Below, in pieces: positions 43,501 to 52,105 of a DNA stretch of 64,000 bases (position 1 is the first letter of the stretch; each line of letters begins with the position of its first letter). The DNA comes from Pseudolactococcus plantarum. GTDB lineage: Bacteria > Bacillota > Bacilli > Lactobacillales > Streptococcaceae. Where the stretch lies: positions 62,001-126,000 of the forward strand of contig NZ_JXJX01000008.1 in assembly GCF_002441715.1 (NCBI RefSeq). Reading direction: 5' to 3'. Under the pieces are notes generated by a model. The model was not told the DNA's origin. It saw only the letters and a list, made by a program, of their open reading frames with translations, and made no database searches. The position numbers were made by a program, and so were the translations under genes.

Positions 43501-43956
43501 ATGAATTTAGATAATATTGATATCAAGATATTAAATATTTTGCAAAGAAACAGTCGGGAGCCATTAAAATCAATCGCTCAGCAGTGCTTCATTTCTTCTC
43601 CTTCTGCTTCTTCTCGCATACAAAAACTAGAGAAGTATATTATAAAGAATTATCGACTAGTCATAGATTATGAGAAACTGGGATATCAAATCAAGGCGTT
43701 TATAAATGTTTCATTGAAATCAGATAACAAAAAAGAGTTCATCCATTTAGTACAGGACATTCCAAATGTTTTAGAGGTTGATAATATAACCGGAAATTAT
43801 GATTTCATTCTGAAGGTTTTGTTTAAAGACGTTCATGAATTAGAAAAATTTCTCATTAAACTTAAACGATTTGGTCAAACAAATACAAATATTGTTTTCA
43901 CAACACAAGTCGAAAATCGTGGTATGATCCATGATGAATCACACTTTGAAGATTAA
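43501..43956 (+). CDS. Lrp/AsnC-family transcriptional regulator
   Basis: The 151-residue protein has the Lrp HTH (NIDIKILNILQRNSREPLKSIAQQCFISSPSASSRIQKLE) and a C-terminal RAM domain (IKAFINVSLKSD, VLEVDNITGNYDFILKVLFKDVHELEKFL) that binds amino acids. It is divergent from the amino-acid uptake operon and is its likely regulator. I chose ATG 43501 because of AGGAGAAA before it; the frame opens at 43396 without a ribosome site and across the promoter. Confidence 0.93.
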   Translation: MNLDNIDIKILNILQRNSREPLKSIAQQCFISSPSASSRIQKLEKYIIKNYRLVIDYEKLGYQIKAFINVSLKSDNKKEFIHLVQDIPNVLEVDNITGNYDFILKVLFKDVHELEKFLIKLKRFGQTNTNIVFTTQVENRGMIHDESHFED

Positions 43957-44005
43957 ACCTGTTTATTAATGACTTTGGGATAGAGCATTCATTTTATCAC
44001 ATATA

Positions 44006-44041
44006 AAAAAAGCTCTCAGTAATATAAACTGAGAGCTTTTT
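44006..44041. terminator. Bidirectional rho-independent terminator
   Basis: AAAAAGCTCTCAGT and ACTGAGAGCTTTTT pair across a 7-nt loop between the convergent lrp and khpB genes. Confidence 0.92.
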
Positions 44042-44068
44042 AGCTTTTATCTATTTGTTAGTGATCGG

Positions 44069-44956
44069 TTATGCTTTTGTGACAAGGATATATCGGCCAC
44101 CATGTTTGCCGACTGATTCACTCTTGATGCCAGGTTCATGCGCAATGATTGCATGAACGATCTTACGTTCATTGCTTTGTAAATCATTGATATAGACCGT
44201 CTCCCCCTCAGCTGCACGTTTAACCGCATGGTGCGCCAAACTTGTAATATAGACTTTACGCTTCTCATAATAATCACCGACATTAACTGCCACTGTAATG
44301 CGTTCATCAGTCAAACTATTGGCATAAGCCTTGGCAAGCACTTGAAACGCTTGTAGAATTTTTCCGTGCTTACCAATTAACAAACCATCTTGAGTAGACT
44401 TGAGTGTAAAAATAGTCAACTCGCCACTTTGTGCCACAGAAACTGTTGCCGGCACACCCATATCTTGGGTAATAAGTGTTAAGTATTTTGCAACTTCTTT
44501 AATCACTTTATTTTGACCAGACGTCAAGTTTGTTTCATCAGCATTGACATCTAATCCTTGAGTTAGCGTCTTTTTTTCAGCAATATCAAGTTTAGCTTCC
44601 TCAATAATGGCATCCCTATCTTCTTGAGATAACTCTCCTGCACTTGCTTTTTCAGCAGCTTTAACAGCCTTTACGACTTGAGATAACTCAACTGTAGCCT
44701 CCATAGCAGATTGTACTTTAGGTGATTCTGCAATAAAATCGGCAGATAGCCCACGAGTCGCTAACCGATCAGCTTGACGAACAGTATCTTCATGGATAGG
44801 CTCAATATTAACGCGTGCCCGTTTTTTCCCAATACCCAAAAAACCTTTTTTATCTTTTTGCTCAATTTGAATATGAACAGTTTCTCGTTTGACACCTAGC
44901 TTTTTTAATCCACGTTCGATCGCTTCGTCTATTGTTTTACCAGTAAAAATAGCCAT
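44069..44956 (-). CDS. khpB: RNA-binding protein KhpB (Jag, SpoIIIJ-associated)
   Basis: The 295-residue protein has a Jag_N domain (1-50, with KKGFLGIGKKRARV), an acidic helical linker, a KH domain with the GxxG loop IGKHGK, and a C-terminal R3H domain (NERKIVHAIIAHEPGIKSES). In streptococci KhpB works with KhpA as an RNA chaperone affecting cell elongation. It follows yidC in the classic rnpA-yidC-khpB order. Confidence 0.95.
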   Translation of the reverse strand: MAIFTGKTIDEAIERGLKKLGVKRETVHIQIEQKDKKGFLGIGKKRARVNIEPIHEDTVRQADRLATRGLSADFIAESPKVQSAMEATVELSQVVKAVKAAEKASAGELSQEDRDAIIEEAKLDIAEKKTLTQGLDVNADETNLTSGQNKVIKEVAKYLTLITQDMGVPATVSVAQSGELTIFTLKSTQDGLLIGKHGKILQAFQVLAKAYANSLTDERITVAVNVGDYYEKRKVYITSLAHHAVKRAAEGETVYINDLQSNERKIVHAIIAHEPGIKSESVGKHGGRYILVTKA

Positions 44957-45011
44957 ACAATTAACTACTCCTTCCCATAGGGTTACTAACTAAAATATGC
45001 TGTGACAAGTA

Positions 45012-45827
45012 TCATTTCTTTTTCTTCTTAGCATTCATTAACGCTTTTTGCTTACGTTTTTCTTTATCCTTTTCAGCTTTGACTTTAGCTTGTCTTTCTT
45101 CTTGAATTTTAAAAGGATTATTTAATAATAAAGTTTGGAATACTTGATAAGCGTTTGAAACAGTCCAATATAAGGCAACCCCTGATGCAACCGTAAGGCC
45201 CATTACAAAAATCATGATTGGCATGAGATAAGTCATACTAGTTGTCATCGCATTTTTTTCAGGTGCTGCTTTCATTGTTAACCATGAACTTGCAAAAGTA
45301 AACACTGCTGCAAGAACTGGTAAAATGAAATACGGATCATGACCAGCAATATTAAACCAAAGGAAATGACCATCTCTTAAAAAATGTACACGCGTAATCG
45401 CTTGATACAAGGCCCATAAAATCGGCATTTGAACAAGAAGTGGGAGACACCCCATGTATGGATTAACATTATTTTGTGCATAAATCTCTTGCGTTTTTTC
45501 CGCAATGATACGTTTACTTTCTTTATCTTTACCTGGGTACTGTGCTTGAAGCTTTTTTAGTTCAGGTTGAACATCTTGCATCTTACGCGTTGATTTCATT
45601 TGAATATGCATCAAAGGTAATAAAACTGTTCTGATAATCAAGGTAAATAAAATAATACCTACACCCACAAGACCGCCAAACGATAAGAAGTGAATAATCT
45701 CTGCAAATCCGTAAACAAATTTTTCCCAGATACCACTTGTTTGTCCAGTAATATCTGAACGACCACATCCTGCTAGGATTAATAATCCTAAAGCTGATAT
45801 AGCTGATAATTTAAGTTTTCTTTTCAC
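45012..45827 (-). CDS. yidC: Membrane protein insertase YidC (lipoprotein form)
   Basis: The 271-residue protein has a lipoprotein signal peptide ending in ILAGC and the 60KD_IMP domain with five helices ([49 protein letters not shown]) and a basic tail of Lys-rich repeats. It inserts membrane proteins; the long basic tail is typical of YidC2 and ribosome binding. I chose GTG at 45827 with AAAGGA upstream; an earlier GTG at 45869 lacks a good site and spoils the signal peptide. Confidence 0.93.
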   Translation of the reverse strand: MKRKLKLSAISALGLLILAGCGRSDITGQTSGIWEKFVYGFAEIIHFLSFGGLVGVGIILFTLIIRTVLLPLMHIQMKSTRKMQDVQPELKKLQAQYPGKDKESKRIIAEKTQEIYAQNNVNPYMGCLPLLVQMPILWALYQAITRVHFLRDGHFLWFNIAGHDPYFILPVLAAVFTFASSWLTMKAAPEKNAMTTSMTYLMPIMIFVMGLTVASGVALYWTVSNAYQVFQTLLLNNPFKIQEERQAKVKAEKDKEKRKQKALMNAKKKKK

Positions 45828-45878
45828 GTTTTTCCTTTTCCTAAACCTACCCCTTGATAATTTTAGCACCCTAATCCA

Positions 45879-46223
45879 TTAATCTTTTTGATATATTTTT
45901 GATAGGTTTAATACATGAACCAAATTTTTTTGAATCTCATCAAATGTTAATGTTTCCACACCTTTTCGACAGATAATGACAAAATCCACTTTTGACAATT
46001 CTGGAGTTAGGGGGGCTAAAGCATGTCTAACAAGCCGTTTAACTCGATTACGAACCACGGCATTCCCTAATTTTTTACTTACCGACACTGCAGCCCTAAA
46101 ATGGCCCAAATCTGATGGCAGCTGATAGATAATAAATTTTTTATTAGCAGTCGATTTTTTAGCATAAAAAATACGATCAAAATCTTTCTTTTTTTTTACT
46201 CGTAATGCTTTCTTAAGCGCCAA
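45879..46223 (-). CDS. rnpA: Ribonuclease P protein component
   Basis: The 114-residue basic protein has KKKKDFDRIFYAKKSTANKKFIIY and the RNase P signature AVVRNRVKRLVRHAL. It helps the RNase P RNA cut pre-tRNA 5' ends. It starts with TTG at 46223, 8 nt after GGAG. It leads the rnpA-yidC-khpB group. Confidence 0.95.
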   Translation of the reverse strand: MALKKALRVKKKKDFDRIFYAKKSTANKKFIIYQLPSDLGHFRAAVSVSKKLGNAVVRNRVKRLVRHALAPLTPELSKVDFVIICRKGVETLTFDEIQKNLVHVLNLSKIYQKD

Positions 46224-46331
46224 AATACTTTCTCCTACTATAAGTTATCATTGTCATTCTACCATAAAACCCCAAAAAATGCACCTTGTTATAGGTCCAT
46301 TCCTGATATATCTACTTGTTATTTAAAGGGG

Positions 46332-47729
46332 TTAGTTGCTAGAAACTGATGACTCATTTTTCAAAGTTTCTTTTGCCAAGTCAATTTGCATCTTCACTTG
46401 ATCAAATCCTGTGCCACCAAATGAAGTTCGTCTAGCAACTGCTGTGCGAGAGTTTAAGGTATCGTAAATATCTGCCTCGATCAGTTCTGATACTTCTTGA
46501 TAACGTGTTAAAGGGACATCTTGCAAGTAGTGGCCTGCTTTACTACACTCTAATACCATCTCACCGACAATTTCGTGCGCTTTTCTAAAAGGTAAGCCTT
46601 TAGCTGCTAAATAGTCTGCTAATTCTGTCGCATTTGAAAAATCTTTTTCAGTCGATTCAGCCATAACTGACGTGTTAACTGTCATCGTCGCTAACATACC
46701 ACTCATAACATCTAAGCTGGTTAAGATTGTCTCTGCAGTATCAAACATGCCTTCTTTATCTTCTTGTAAATCCTTGTTGTAAGCCAAAGGTAAAGATTTC
46801 ATCACTGTCAGTAAACCAAACAGATTACCATAAACACGACCAGATTTCCCACGGATTAATTCAGCCATATCAGGATTTTTTTTCTGTGGCATAATAGATG
46901 ATCCTGTTGAAAAGGCATCTGATAAAGTCACAAATTGGTATTCATGGCTACACCAAAGAATGATCTCCTCACAGAATCGTGATAAGTGCATCATGAGGAT
47001 ACTTGCATTACTTAAAAACTCTAAAATAAAGTCACGATCACTCACTGCATCTATTGAATTGACATAGAGGTCACTAAACCCCATCAAAGCTGCAGTTTCT
47101 TTTCGATCGATAGGAAAAGTCGTACCTGCTAATGCTGCAGCACCTAAAGGTGAAATATCAGCGTGCTTCATATTAAAGGCAAAGCGTTCTGCGTCTCGCG
47201 TTAACATACTGTAATATGCCATGATATGGTGACCAAACGAAATAGGCTGGGCATGCTGTAGATGCGTATATCCTGGCATAATCGTTTCAACATGATCAGA
47301 TGCTAATGCCACTAAAACTTCCCGTAAATTTTGCAACTTATCTTGAGTCTCTACTAATGTGTCTTTTATCCAAAGGTGCATATCTGTCGATACCTGATCA
47401 TTACGTGAACGTGCTGTATGTAACTTACCAGCTACCGATCCGATTTCCGTATGCAGATAAGTTTCCATATTCATATGAATATCTTCGTTTTCAATCTTGA
47501 ATTCGATTTGGCCTGCTTCATATTTGGCCTCAACTTTTCTGATACCTGCTTTAATCTCTTCGGCTTCTTGGTCAGTTAAAATACCTGTTGATGCAAGCAT
47601 GGTCACATGGGCAAGACTACCTTTTAAATCTTGACGCGCCATTTTCTGATCAAAAGTAATTGATGCACCAAACGCTTCTGTTTTCTTATCTAATCCAGCT
47701 TCAAAACGGCCACCCCATAATTTTGCCAT
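46332..47729 (-). CDS. argH: Argininosuccinate lyase
   Basis: The 465-residue enzyme has the fumarase/ASL signature [22 protein letters not shown] and starts with the typical [11 protein letters not shown]. It splits argininosuccinate to arginine and fumarate. ATG 47729 has GGAG 6 nt upstream; ATG 47741 has none. It has its own promoter (47755-47782) in addition to possible readthrough from argG. Confidence 0.96.
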   Translation of the reverse strand: MAKLWGGRFEAGLDKKTEAFGASITFDQKMARQDLKGSLAHVTMLASTGILTDQEAEEIKAGIRKVEAKYEAGQIEFKIENEDIHMNMETYLHTEIGSVAGKLHTARSRNDQVSTDMHLWIKDTLVETQDKLQNLREVLVALASDHVETIMPGYTHLQHAQPISFGHHIMAYYSMLTRDAERFAFNMKHADISPLGAAALAGTTFPIDRKETAALMGFSDLYVNSIDAVSDRDFILEFLSNASILMMHLSRFCEEIILWCSHEYQFVTLSDAFSTGSSIMPQKKNPDMAELIRGKSGRVYGNLFGLLTVMKSLPLAYNKDLQEDKEGMFDTAETILTSLDVMSGMLATMTVNTSVMAESTEKDFSNATELADYLAAKGLPFRKAHEIVGEMVLECSKAGHYLQDVPLTRYQEVSELIEADIYDTLNSRTAVARRTSFGGTGFDQVKMQIDLAKETLKNESSVSSN

Positions 47730-47754
47730 ACTATTCTCCATAATTTCTATATTT

Positions 47755-47782
47755 ACTATATTTACAGTATACTCAAAGTCAA
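47755..47782 (-). promoter_or_regulatory. Promoter of argH
   Basis: TTGACT (47777-47782), a 16-nt spacer and TATAGT (47755-47760) on the minus strand. Confidence 0.55.
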
Positions 47783-47827
47783 ATTATTTTACTACTCTGA
47801 TATCTATTTTTGATAATTTTATTTATT

Positions 47828-47892
47828 AAAAAAGCGCTTATGATAGCGCCTTTTGATGAAATTGTAGGTCTCTGACTACGATTAATTTCATG
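47828..47892 (-). terminator. Terminator and second hairpin after argG
   Basis: Reading the minus strand, a hairpin with ATGAAATT and AATTTCAT arms and an inner GTAG/CTAC stem (47856-47891) is followed by GGCGCT-ATCATA-AGCGCT and a T run (47828-47854). It separates argG from argH. Confidence 0.75.
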
Positions 47893-47992
47893 CATATTTT
47901 ATGACTAATCGGCATCACTGTAACGATTATTAGTCCAACTCATTCAAATCCAGTTCCCTGACTTAGTTTATTTGATGGTTGCTTTAAACAAA

Positions 47993-49201
47993 TTATTTTT
48001 CTTTATCTAATTTATCCCATACTTGCGCATTAACTTGTGATGGTAGACCCCATAACTTGATAAACCCTACTGCTGCATCTTGATCAAATTCGTCGGCTGC
48101 TGTATAAGTTGCTAAATTCTCATCATAAAGTGAATTAGGTGATTTTCTACCGATACAAATTGCATTCCCTTTATAAAGTTTTACTTTTACCGTACCATTA
48201 ACAACTTCTTGTGTGCTATCGATATAAGCTTTCAACGCATCTGTCGCTGGATTAAACCAAAGCCCATTATAAATCGTATTTGATAATTCATTTTCGATCA
48301 CTGGTTTAAAATGAGAGACTTCACGAACAAATGTGATATCTTCAATGTCTTTATGTGCTTTCAAAATAACAGTCGCACCTGGACATTCGTAAATTTCACG
48401 TGATTTAATCCCAACTAAACGGTTTTCAACATGGTCGATACGTCCGATACCGTGTTTCCCAGCAATGACATTCACATCATTGATCAACTGATATAAGGGA
48501 AGTTTTTTCCCGTCAAGTGCAACTGGAATCCCTTTTTCAAACGTTAACTCGATAAATTCTGCTTGATCCGGTGCGTTTTCAATTGATGTTGTCATGAAGA
48601 AAGCGTCCTCTGGACATTCATTCCATGGATTTTCTAAAATACCAGCTTCTATCGCACGACCCCATAAGTTCATATCGATTGAATATGGGTTATCAAGATC
48701 AGCAGGCACTGGAATTCCATTAGCTTTAGCATATTCGATTTCAGCTTCACGTGACCATTTCCATTCACGAACTGGCGCGAGTACTTTTAGTTCAGGAGCT
48801 AGGGAATGAATGGCAACCTCAAAACGAACTTGGTCATTTCCTTTTCCGGTACAGCCATGAGCAATCCCTGCTGCTCCTGTCTCACGCGCAACATCAACCA
48901 ATGCTTTTGAAATTAACGGACGAGATAATGCTGAAACAAGTGGGTACTTTTGCTCATACATGAGATTACCTTTGATTGCATACCCAACATAATTATGTGT
49001 AAAGTCTTCTTTAGCATTAATAACGTAAGATTCAATCGCACCAACTGTCAACGCTTTTTCTTTGATAAAATCTAGATCTTTTCCTTCACCAACGTCTAAA
49101 CAAGCTGCTACAACATCATACCCTTCATCTACAAGCCATTTGATCGCAACGGATGTATCTAATCCACCTGAATAAGCTAATACTATTTTTTCTTTTGCCA
49201 T
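47993..49201 (-). CDS. argG: Argininosuccinate synthase
   Basis: The 402-residue enzyme has the PP-loop [28 protein letters not shown] and the [22 protein letters not shown] region. It joins citrulline and aspartate with ATP. ATG 49201 follows GAGGTGATAATA. The promoter is a consensus TTGACA-N17-TATAAT whose spacer is an ARG box, so repression by an ArgR-type protein is expected. Confidence 0.96.
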   Translation of the reverse strand: MAKEKIVLAYSGGLDTSVAIKWLVDEGYDVVAACLDVGEGKDLDFIKEKALTVGAIESYVINAKEDFTHNYVGYAIKGNLMYEQKYPLVSALSRPLISKALVDVARETGAAGIAHGCTGKGNDQVRFEVAIHSLAPELKVLAPVREWKWSREAEIEYAKANGIPVPADLDNPYSIDMNLWGRAIEAGILENPWNECPEDAFFMTTSIENAPDQAEFIELTFEKGIPVALDGKKLPLYQLINDVNVIAGKHGIGRIDHVENRLVGIKSREIYECPGATVILKAHKDIEDITFVREVSHFKPVIENELSNTIYNGLWFNPATDALKAYIDSTQEVVNGTVKVKLYKGNAICIGRKSPNSLYDENLATYTAADEFDQDAAVGFIKLWGLPSQVNAQVWDKLDKEK

Positions 49202-49242
49202 TATTATCACCTCTAAATATTTTGTTTCTTGATTATATATTC

Positions 49243-49271
49243 ATTATAGTGCATAAAAATACATATGTCAA
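49243..49271 (-). promoter_or_regulatory. Consensus argG promoter with ARG box in the spacer
   Basis: On the minus strand TTGACA (49266-49271), a 17-nt spacer and TATAAT (49243-49248). On the plus strand AGTGCATAAAAATACATA (49248-49265) fits the ARG box TNTGNATWWWWATNCANA except at the first base and fills the spacer. Weaker look-alikes follow at 49279-49296 and 49300-49317. Confidence 0.8.
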
Positions 49272-49560
49272 GTGTTTTTATTGCATATTTTTCAAAAAGT
49301 ATGCAATAAAATTAACAATATGCGGATATTCATACAATATCCTTTACAAATATGGACTTTTTGGATAAAAGAAAGATAGCTGACACCCAAGTGCTAGTCC
49401 TTTATCATGCTTTACCTAATATCCTAATATGCTGGTGCTTATTTTTGACAAGCAAATGATTAAGAAGTGGTATCAATTTGCATTATTTCTATTTTATAGT
49501 AAACTAGACCTAGTATCTAAAACTACATAATACACTATTCAACTAGAAAGTATACAACCT
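49272..49560. other. Intergenic region between argG and the DUF1836 gene
   Basis: Apart from two weak ARG-box-like stretches next to the argG promoter I see no gene or structure. TTGACA at 49446-49451 is followed after 17 nt by TGGTAT, a possible promoter for the DUF1836 gene. Confidence 0.4.
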
Positions 49561-50136
49561 ATGTCAACACTTTTTTCTGATTCCAAATGGGGAAATCAAA
49601 TAGAAACAGCAGCATTACCACGCTGGGATGAACTACCGGATATAGAACTCTATATGGACCAAGTCATCAACCTAGTAAGTAAATATTTGGGACCTATTTT
49701 ATCTCACCAAGATCAACCTATGTTGACCAAATCGATGGTCAACAACTATGTTAAATTAGGCCTAATACCCGCACCTGTCAAAAAGAAATACTCCCGTGTA
49801 CACCTAGCTTTTCTAATTGCTATCACGCTATTAAAACAAGTCCTGACAATACCCGAAATTAAGACCGGTATCATTTATCAAGGCCGTATTAGTGGCATAC
49901 ACGAAGCTTATAACATTTTTTGTGATGTCTTAGAGTCATCTCTAAACGTTGTTGGAAAACAAGTCCAAAGCATTGAGACTACAGGGCTATTCGCAAAACA
50001 AATCTCACCAGAATTCTTTATCGTCACAGCAGCGACATCATCACTTGCCACAAAACTGTTGGCACAAAAAAGTATTGAACTTGCTGAAAGTTTGGCGATT
50101 ATGGAACACACAGAGGAGGGTTTAATTGACAAATAA
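49561..50136 (+). CDS. DUF1836-family protein
   Basis: The 191-residue protein matches DUF1836: LPRWDELPDIELYMDQVINLV, LTKSMVNNYVKLGLIPAPVKKKYSRVHLAFLIAITLLKQVL, a MerR-like winged helix pattern, then a helical domain. DNA binding is therefore plausible, though its function is unknown. The ATG has no convincing Shine-Dalgarno. Its end overlaps the degV start by 11 nt. Confidence 0.87.
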   Translation: MSTLFSDSKWGNQIETAALPRWDELPDIELYMDQVINLVSKYLGPILSHQDQPMLTKSMVNNYVKLGLIPAPVKKKYSRVHLAFLIAITLLKQVLTIPEIKTGIIYQGRISGIHEAYNIFCDVLESSLNVVGKQVQSIETTGLFAKQISPEFFIVTAATSSLATKLLAQKSIELAESLAIMEHTEEGLIDK

Positions 50137-50983
50137 AAAAATTGCCATCCTAGTTGATTCAGGATGTGATGTCCCAAATGCTCTAGCACAAGCAAATAAT
50201 ATATATGAAATTCCCTTAAAAATTATCTATGAAACTGAATCGTTTACAGATAAGGTTACCATTACTGCTGAAGAAATTTATGATCGATTGCCAACCGAAA
50301 TACCCAAGACTTCATTACCTGAAGGGGCAGTTATCCAAGAGATCTTTAAAAAAATCATAGCAGATGGGTATGAGCAATTGATCGCCATCACCATATCCAG
50401 TGGACTCTCAGGCACCTTTAACTCAATCAGACTGATTGCACAAGATTTTCCACAACTTGAGACGTTCATGTTTGATACGAAAAATATCGGGATTGGCGCT
50501 GGATCACACGCTATTAAAGCAGCAGAACTCATTACACAAGGTGCTACTTTTGAAGAGATTACAAACAATTTATCACATAGCACAGATAAAAGTAAGATCT
50601 TTTTTAGTGTTGCAACATTAGAATACCTCCAAAAAGGAGGCCGCATCGGTCTTGTAAGCGCTGTGCTTGGTAATGCACTCAAACTCAATCCAATTATCAC
50701 GTGTAACGAAGCCGGTGTTTATCACACTGTTGCCAAATCACGTGGTCGTAAAAAAAGTCTAGAAAAAACGGTTAGTTTAGTAAAAGAGTTTGTTGGTAAT
50801 CATCAAAATGTTAGACTGCTTGTTGCCCACGGCAATGCTGAACCAGAAGCATTGGTGTTGGTCGATGTCTTAAAAAAAGAAATCCCACAAGCAAACGAAA
50901 TCCTAGTTGACCAAATATCTCCAGCACTTGTCGTGCACACAGGCCCTGGTTTGATTGGTCTTGGCGCTCAATTATTAGATTAA
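50126..50983 (+). CDS. DegV-family fatty-acid-binding protein (FakB-like)
   Basis: The 285-residue protein has the DegV pattern: IAILVDSGCDVPNAL, ITISSGLSGTFNSIRL, and YLQKGGRIGLVSAVLGNALKLNPIITC, with C-terminal VHTGPGLIGLGAQ. DegV proteins bind fatty acids and hand them to FakA, encoded here at 5595-7277. It starts with TTG, rescued by a strong GAGGAGGG 5 nt upstream, inside the end of the DUF1836 gene. Confidence 0.92.
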   Translation: MTNKKIAILVDSGCDVPNALAQANNIYEIPLKIIYETESFTDKVTITAEEIYDRLPTEIPKTSLPEGAVIQEIFKKIIADGYEQLIAITISSGLSGTFNSIRLIAQDFPQLETFMFDTKNIGIGAGSHAIKAAELITQGATFEEITNNLSHSTDKSKIFFSVATLEYLQKGGRIGLVSAVLGNALKLNPIITCNEAGVYHTVAKSRGRKKSLEKTVSLVKEFVGNHQNVRLLVAHGNAEPEALVLVDVLKKEIPQANEILVDQISPALVVHTGPGLIGLGAQLLD

Positions 50984-50996
50984 ACAGTTAGATCAT

Positions 50997-51030
50997 AAAA
51001 AGCATCCGTTCATGAGGCAGATGCTTTTTA
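50997..51030 (+). terminator. Rho-independent terminator after degV
   Basis: AAAAGCATC and GATGCTTTT form the stem, followed by T-rich sequence. Confidence 0.82.
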
Positions 51031-51148
51031 ATATAGTCAGCAAGCTGATATCAAAAATCAACAAGTTTTACTATTAGTTTGCTTTTGCTTTTGTTTTTGT
51101 TTAGAGACCAAGTCCCGTTCGCTTACTTAGACCATTCTTATCATTTTG

Positions 51149-51508
51149 TTAAACTAGACTCTCAGCAGGTAGGGTTAATTCATTCCAAGCACTAATACCA
51201 CCACTTAATTCTTTGACGTCATACCCTTCTTTCAATAACATAATACTTGCTTTTTTACCCATATGACACCATACATCCCAACAGTAAACAATAATCAATT
51301 TATCTTTTGGTAGCTTATCTAAGTTTTCTGCTAAAACAGTTAATGGTATATCGATAGCTCCTGCTATTTTCGTTTTTTTCAAATGAGGTGGCGCATTTCT
51401 AACATCAACCACTATGTAATCAGTTGGATTTTGTTTTTTATATTGCATCAAATCCATAGGGCTAATTGATAATTTAATTTGTAATTCTAAAAAAGCTATT
51501 TCATTCAT
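51149..51508 (-). CDS. Rhodanese-like domain protein
   Basis: The 119-residue protein is a single rhodanese domain: YIVVDVRNAPPHLKKTKIAGAIDIPL, the active-site loop VYCWDVWCHMGKKASIML and GYDVKELSGGISAWNE. The loop has Cys-Trp-Asp-Val-Trp-Cys rather than the common CxxGxR, so two cysteines could form a disulfide or hold a persulfide. Its start overlaps the MarR stop by 4 nt, so the regulator probably senses sulfur or redox signals. Confidence 0.9.
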   Translation of the reverse strand: MNEIAFLELQIKLSISPMDLMQYKKQNPTDYIVVDVRNAPPHLKKTKIAGAIDIPLTVLAENLDKLPKDKLIIVYCWDVWCHMGKKASIMLLKEGYDVKELSGGISAWNELTLPAESLV

Positions 51509-51930
51509 TTTCTCTCTCCTCGATTCATAGCAGCATTTATGCGCTCGAAAACTTTCTTTTGGGCAAGTGTCATGTTACCAATGACTTCTTTTTCAACTTC
51601 TTCCATTTCAATCCACATTTTTTCAACAATCTCTCTACCTTTGACTGTTAAAGTAATTAAATTCTGTCTTCTGTCTTTTGGATTACTTTCTCTATTGATC
51701 AATTCCTTTTTTTCAAGCACATCAATGAGCTGCATCATTGTTGTTCTATCAACAACCATTTTTATCCCAATTTCTTTTTGAGTTAGCTTGGGTGTCTTAT
51801 ACACCACAGATAAAATACCATATTCTCTTGCATCAATACTATATATAGATAGCCTTTCAGTAAATAGCTCATTCATGCTTTGAGAAATCTTACTTAACGT
51901 ATACCCCCAAGAGTCAAAAACATCATACAA
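51505..51930 (-). CDS. MarR-family transcriptional regulator
   Basis: The 141-residue protein has the MarR winged helix (KLTQKEIGIKMVVDRTTMMQLIDVLEKKELINRESNPKDRRQNLITLTVKG). I chose TTG at 51930: a near-perfect GGAGGTGATC lies 5 nt upstream. The ATG at 51945 overlaps that Shine-Dalgarno and has none of its own. It is cotranscribed with the rhodanese gene, and a perfect inverted repeat lies at its start site. Confidence 0.88.
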   Translation of the reverse strand: MYDVFDSWGYTLSKISQSMNELFTERLSIYSIDAREYGILSVVYKTPKLTQKEIGIKMVVDRTTMMQLIDVLEKKELINRESNPKDRRQNLITLTVKGREIVEKMWIEMEEVEKEVIGNMTLAQKKVFERINAAMNRGERK

Positions 51931-51947
51931 ATCGATCACCTCCATAG

Positions 51948-52001
51948 ATAGTCAATTAAACTGACTATTAATATGATACACTAACTGAAAGTGATTGTCA
52001 A
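51948..52001 (-). promoter_or_regulatory. marR promoter and operator
   Basis: TTGACA (51996-52001), a 17-nt spacer and TATCAT (51973-51978) on the minus strand. The perfect inverted repeat ATAGTCA-N7-TGACTAT (51948-51968) covers the predicted start site and is the likely MarR operator. Confidence 0.7.
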
Positions 52002-52069
52002 TATATTAAGCATATAGCATGACAATAGTTATAGTCCAATAGCAAGTTGATATATAGCATACAGTCTCA

Positions 52070-52105
52070 TTGCTGTTTTACAGATTTTAAGATAAAATAA
52101 GAGGT
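52070..52105 (+). promoter_or_regulatory. mnmE promoter predicting a near-leaderless mRNA
   Basis: TTGCTG (52070-52075), a 17-nt spacer and TAAAAT (52093-52098) place the start at about the ATG. GAGG is only one base before the ATG, too close to act as a Shine-Dalgarno. Confidence 0.6.

Noticed and set aside
49287-49301. CodY box upstream of argG
   Set aside because: Only 11 of 15 bases match.
49279-49317. Second and third ARG boxes upstream of argG
   Set aside because: Each has at least two mismatches in the conserved core, and the region is AT-rich.
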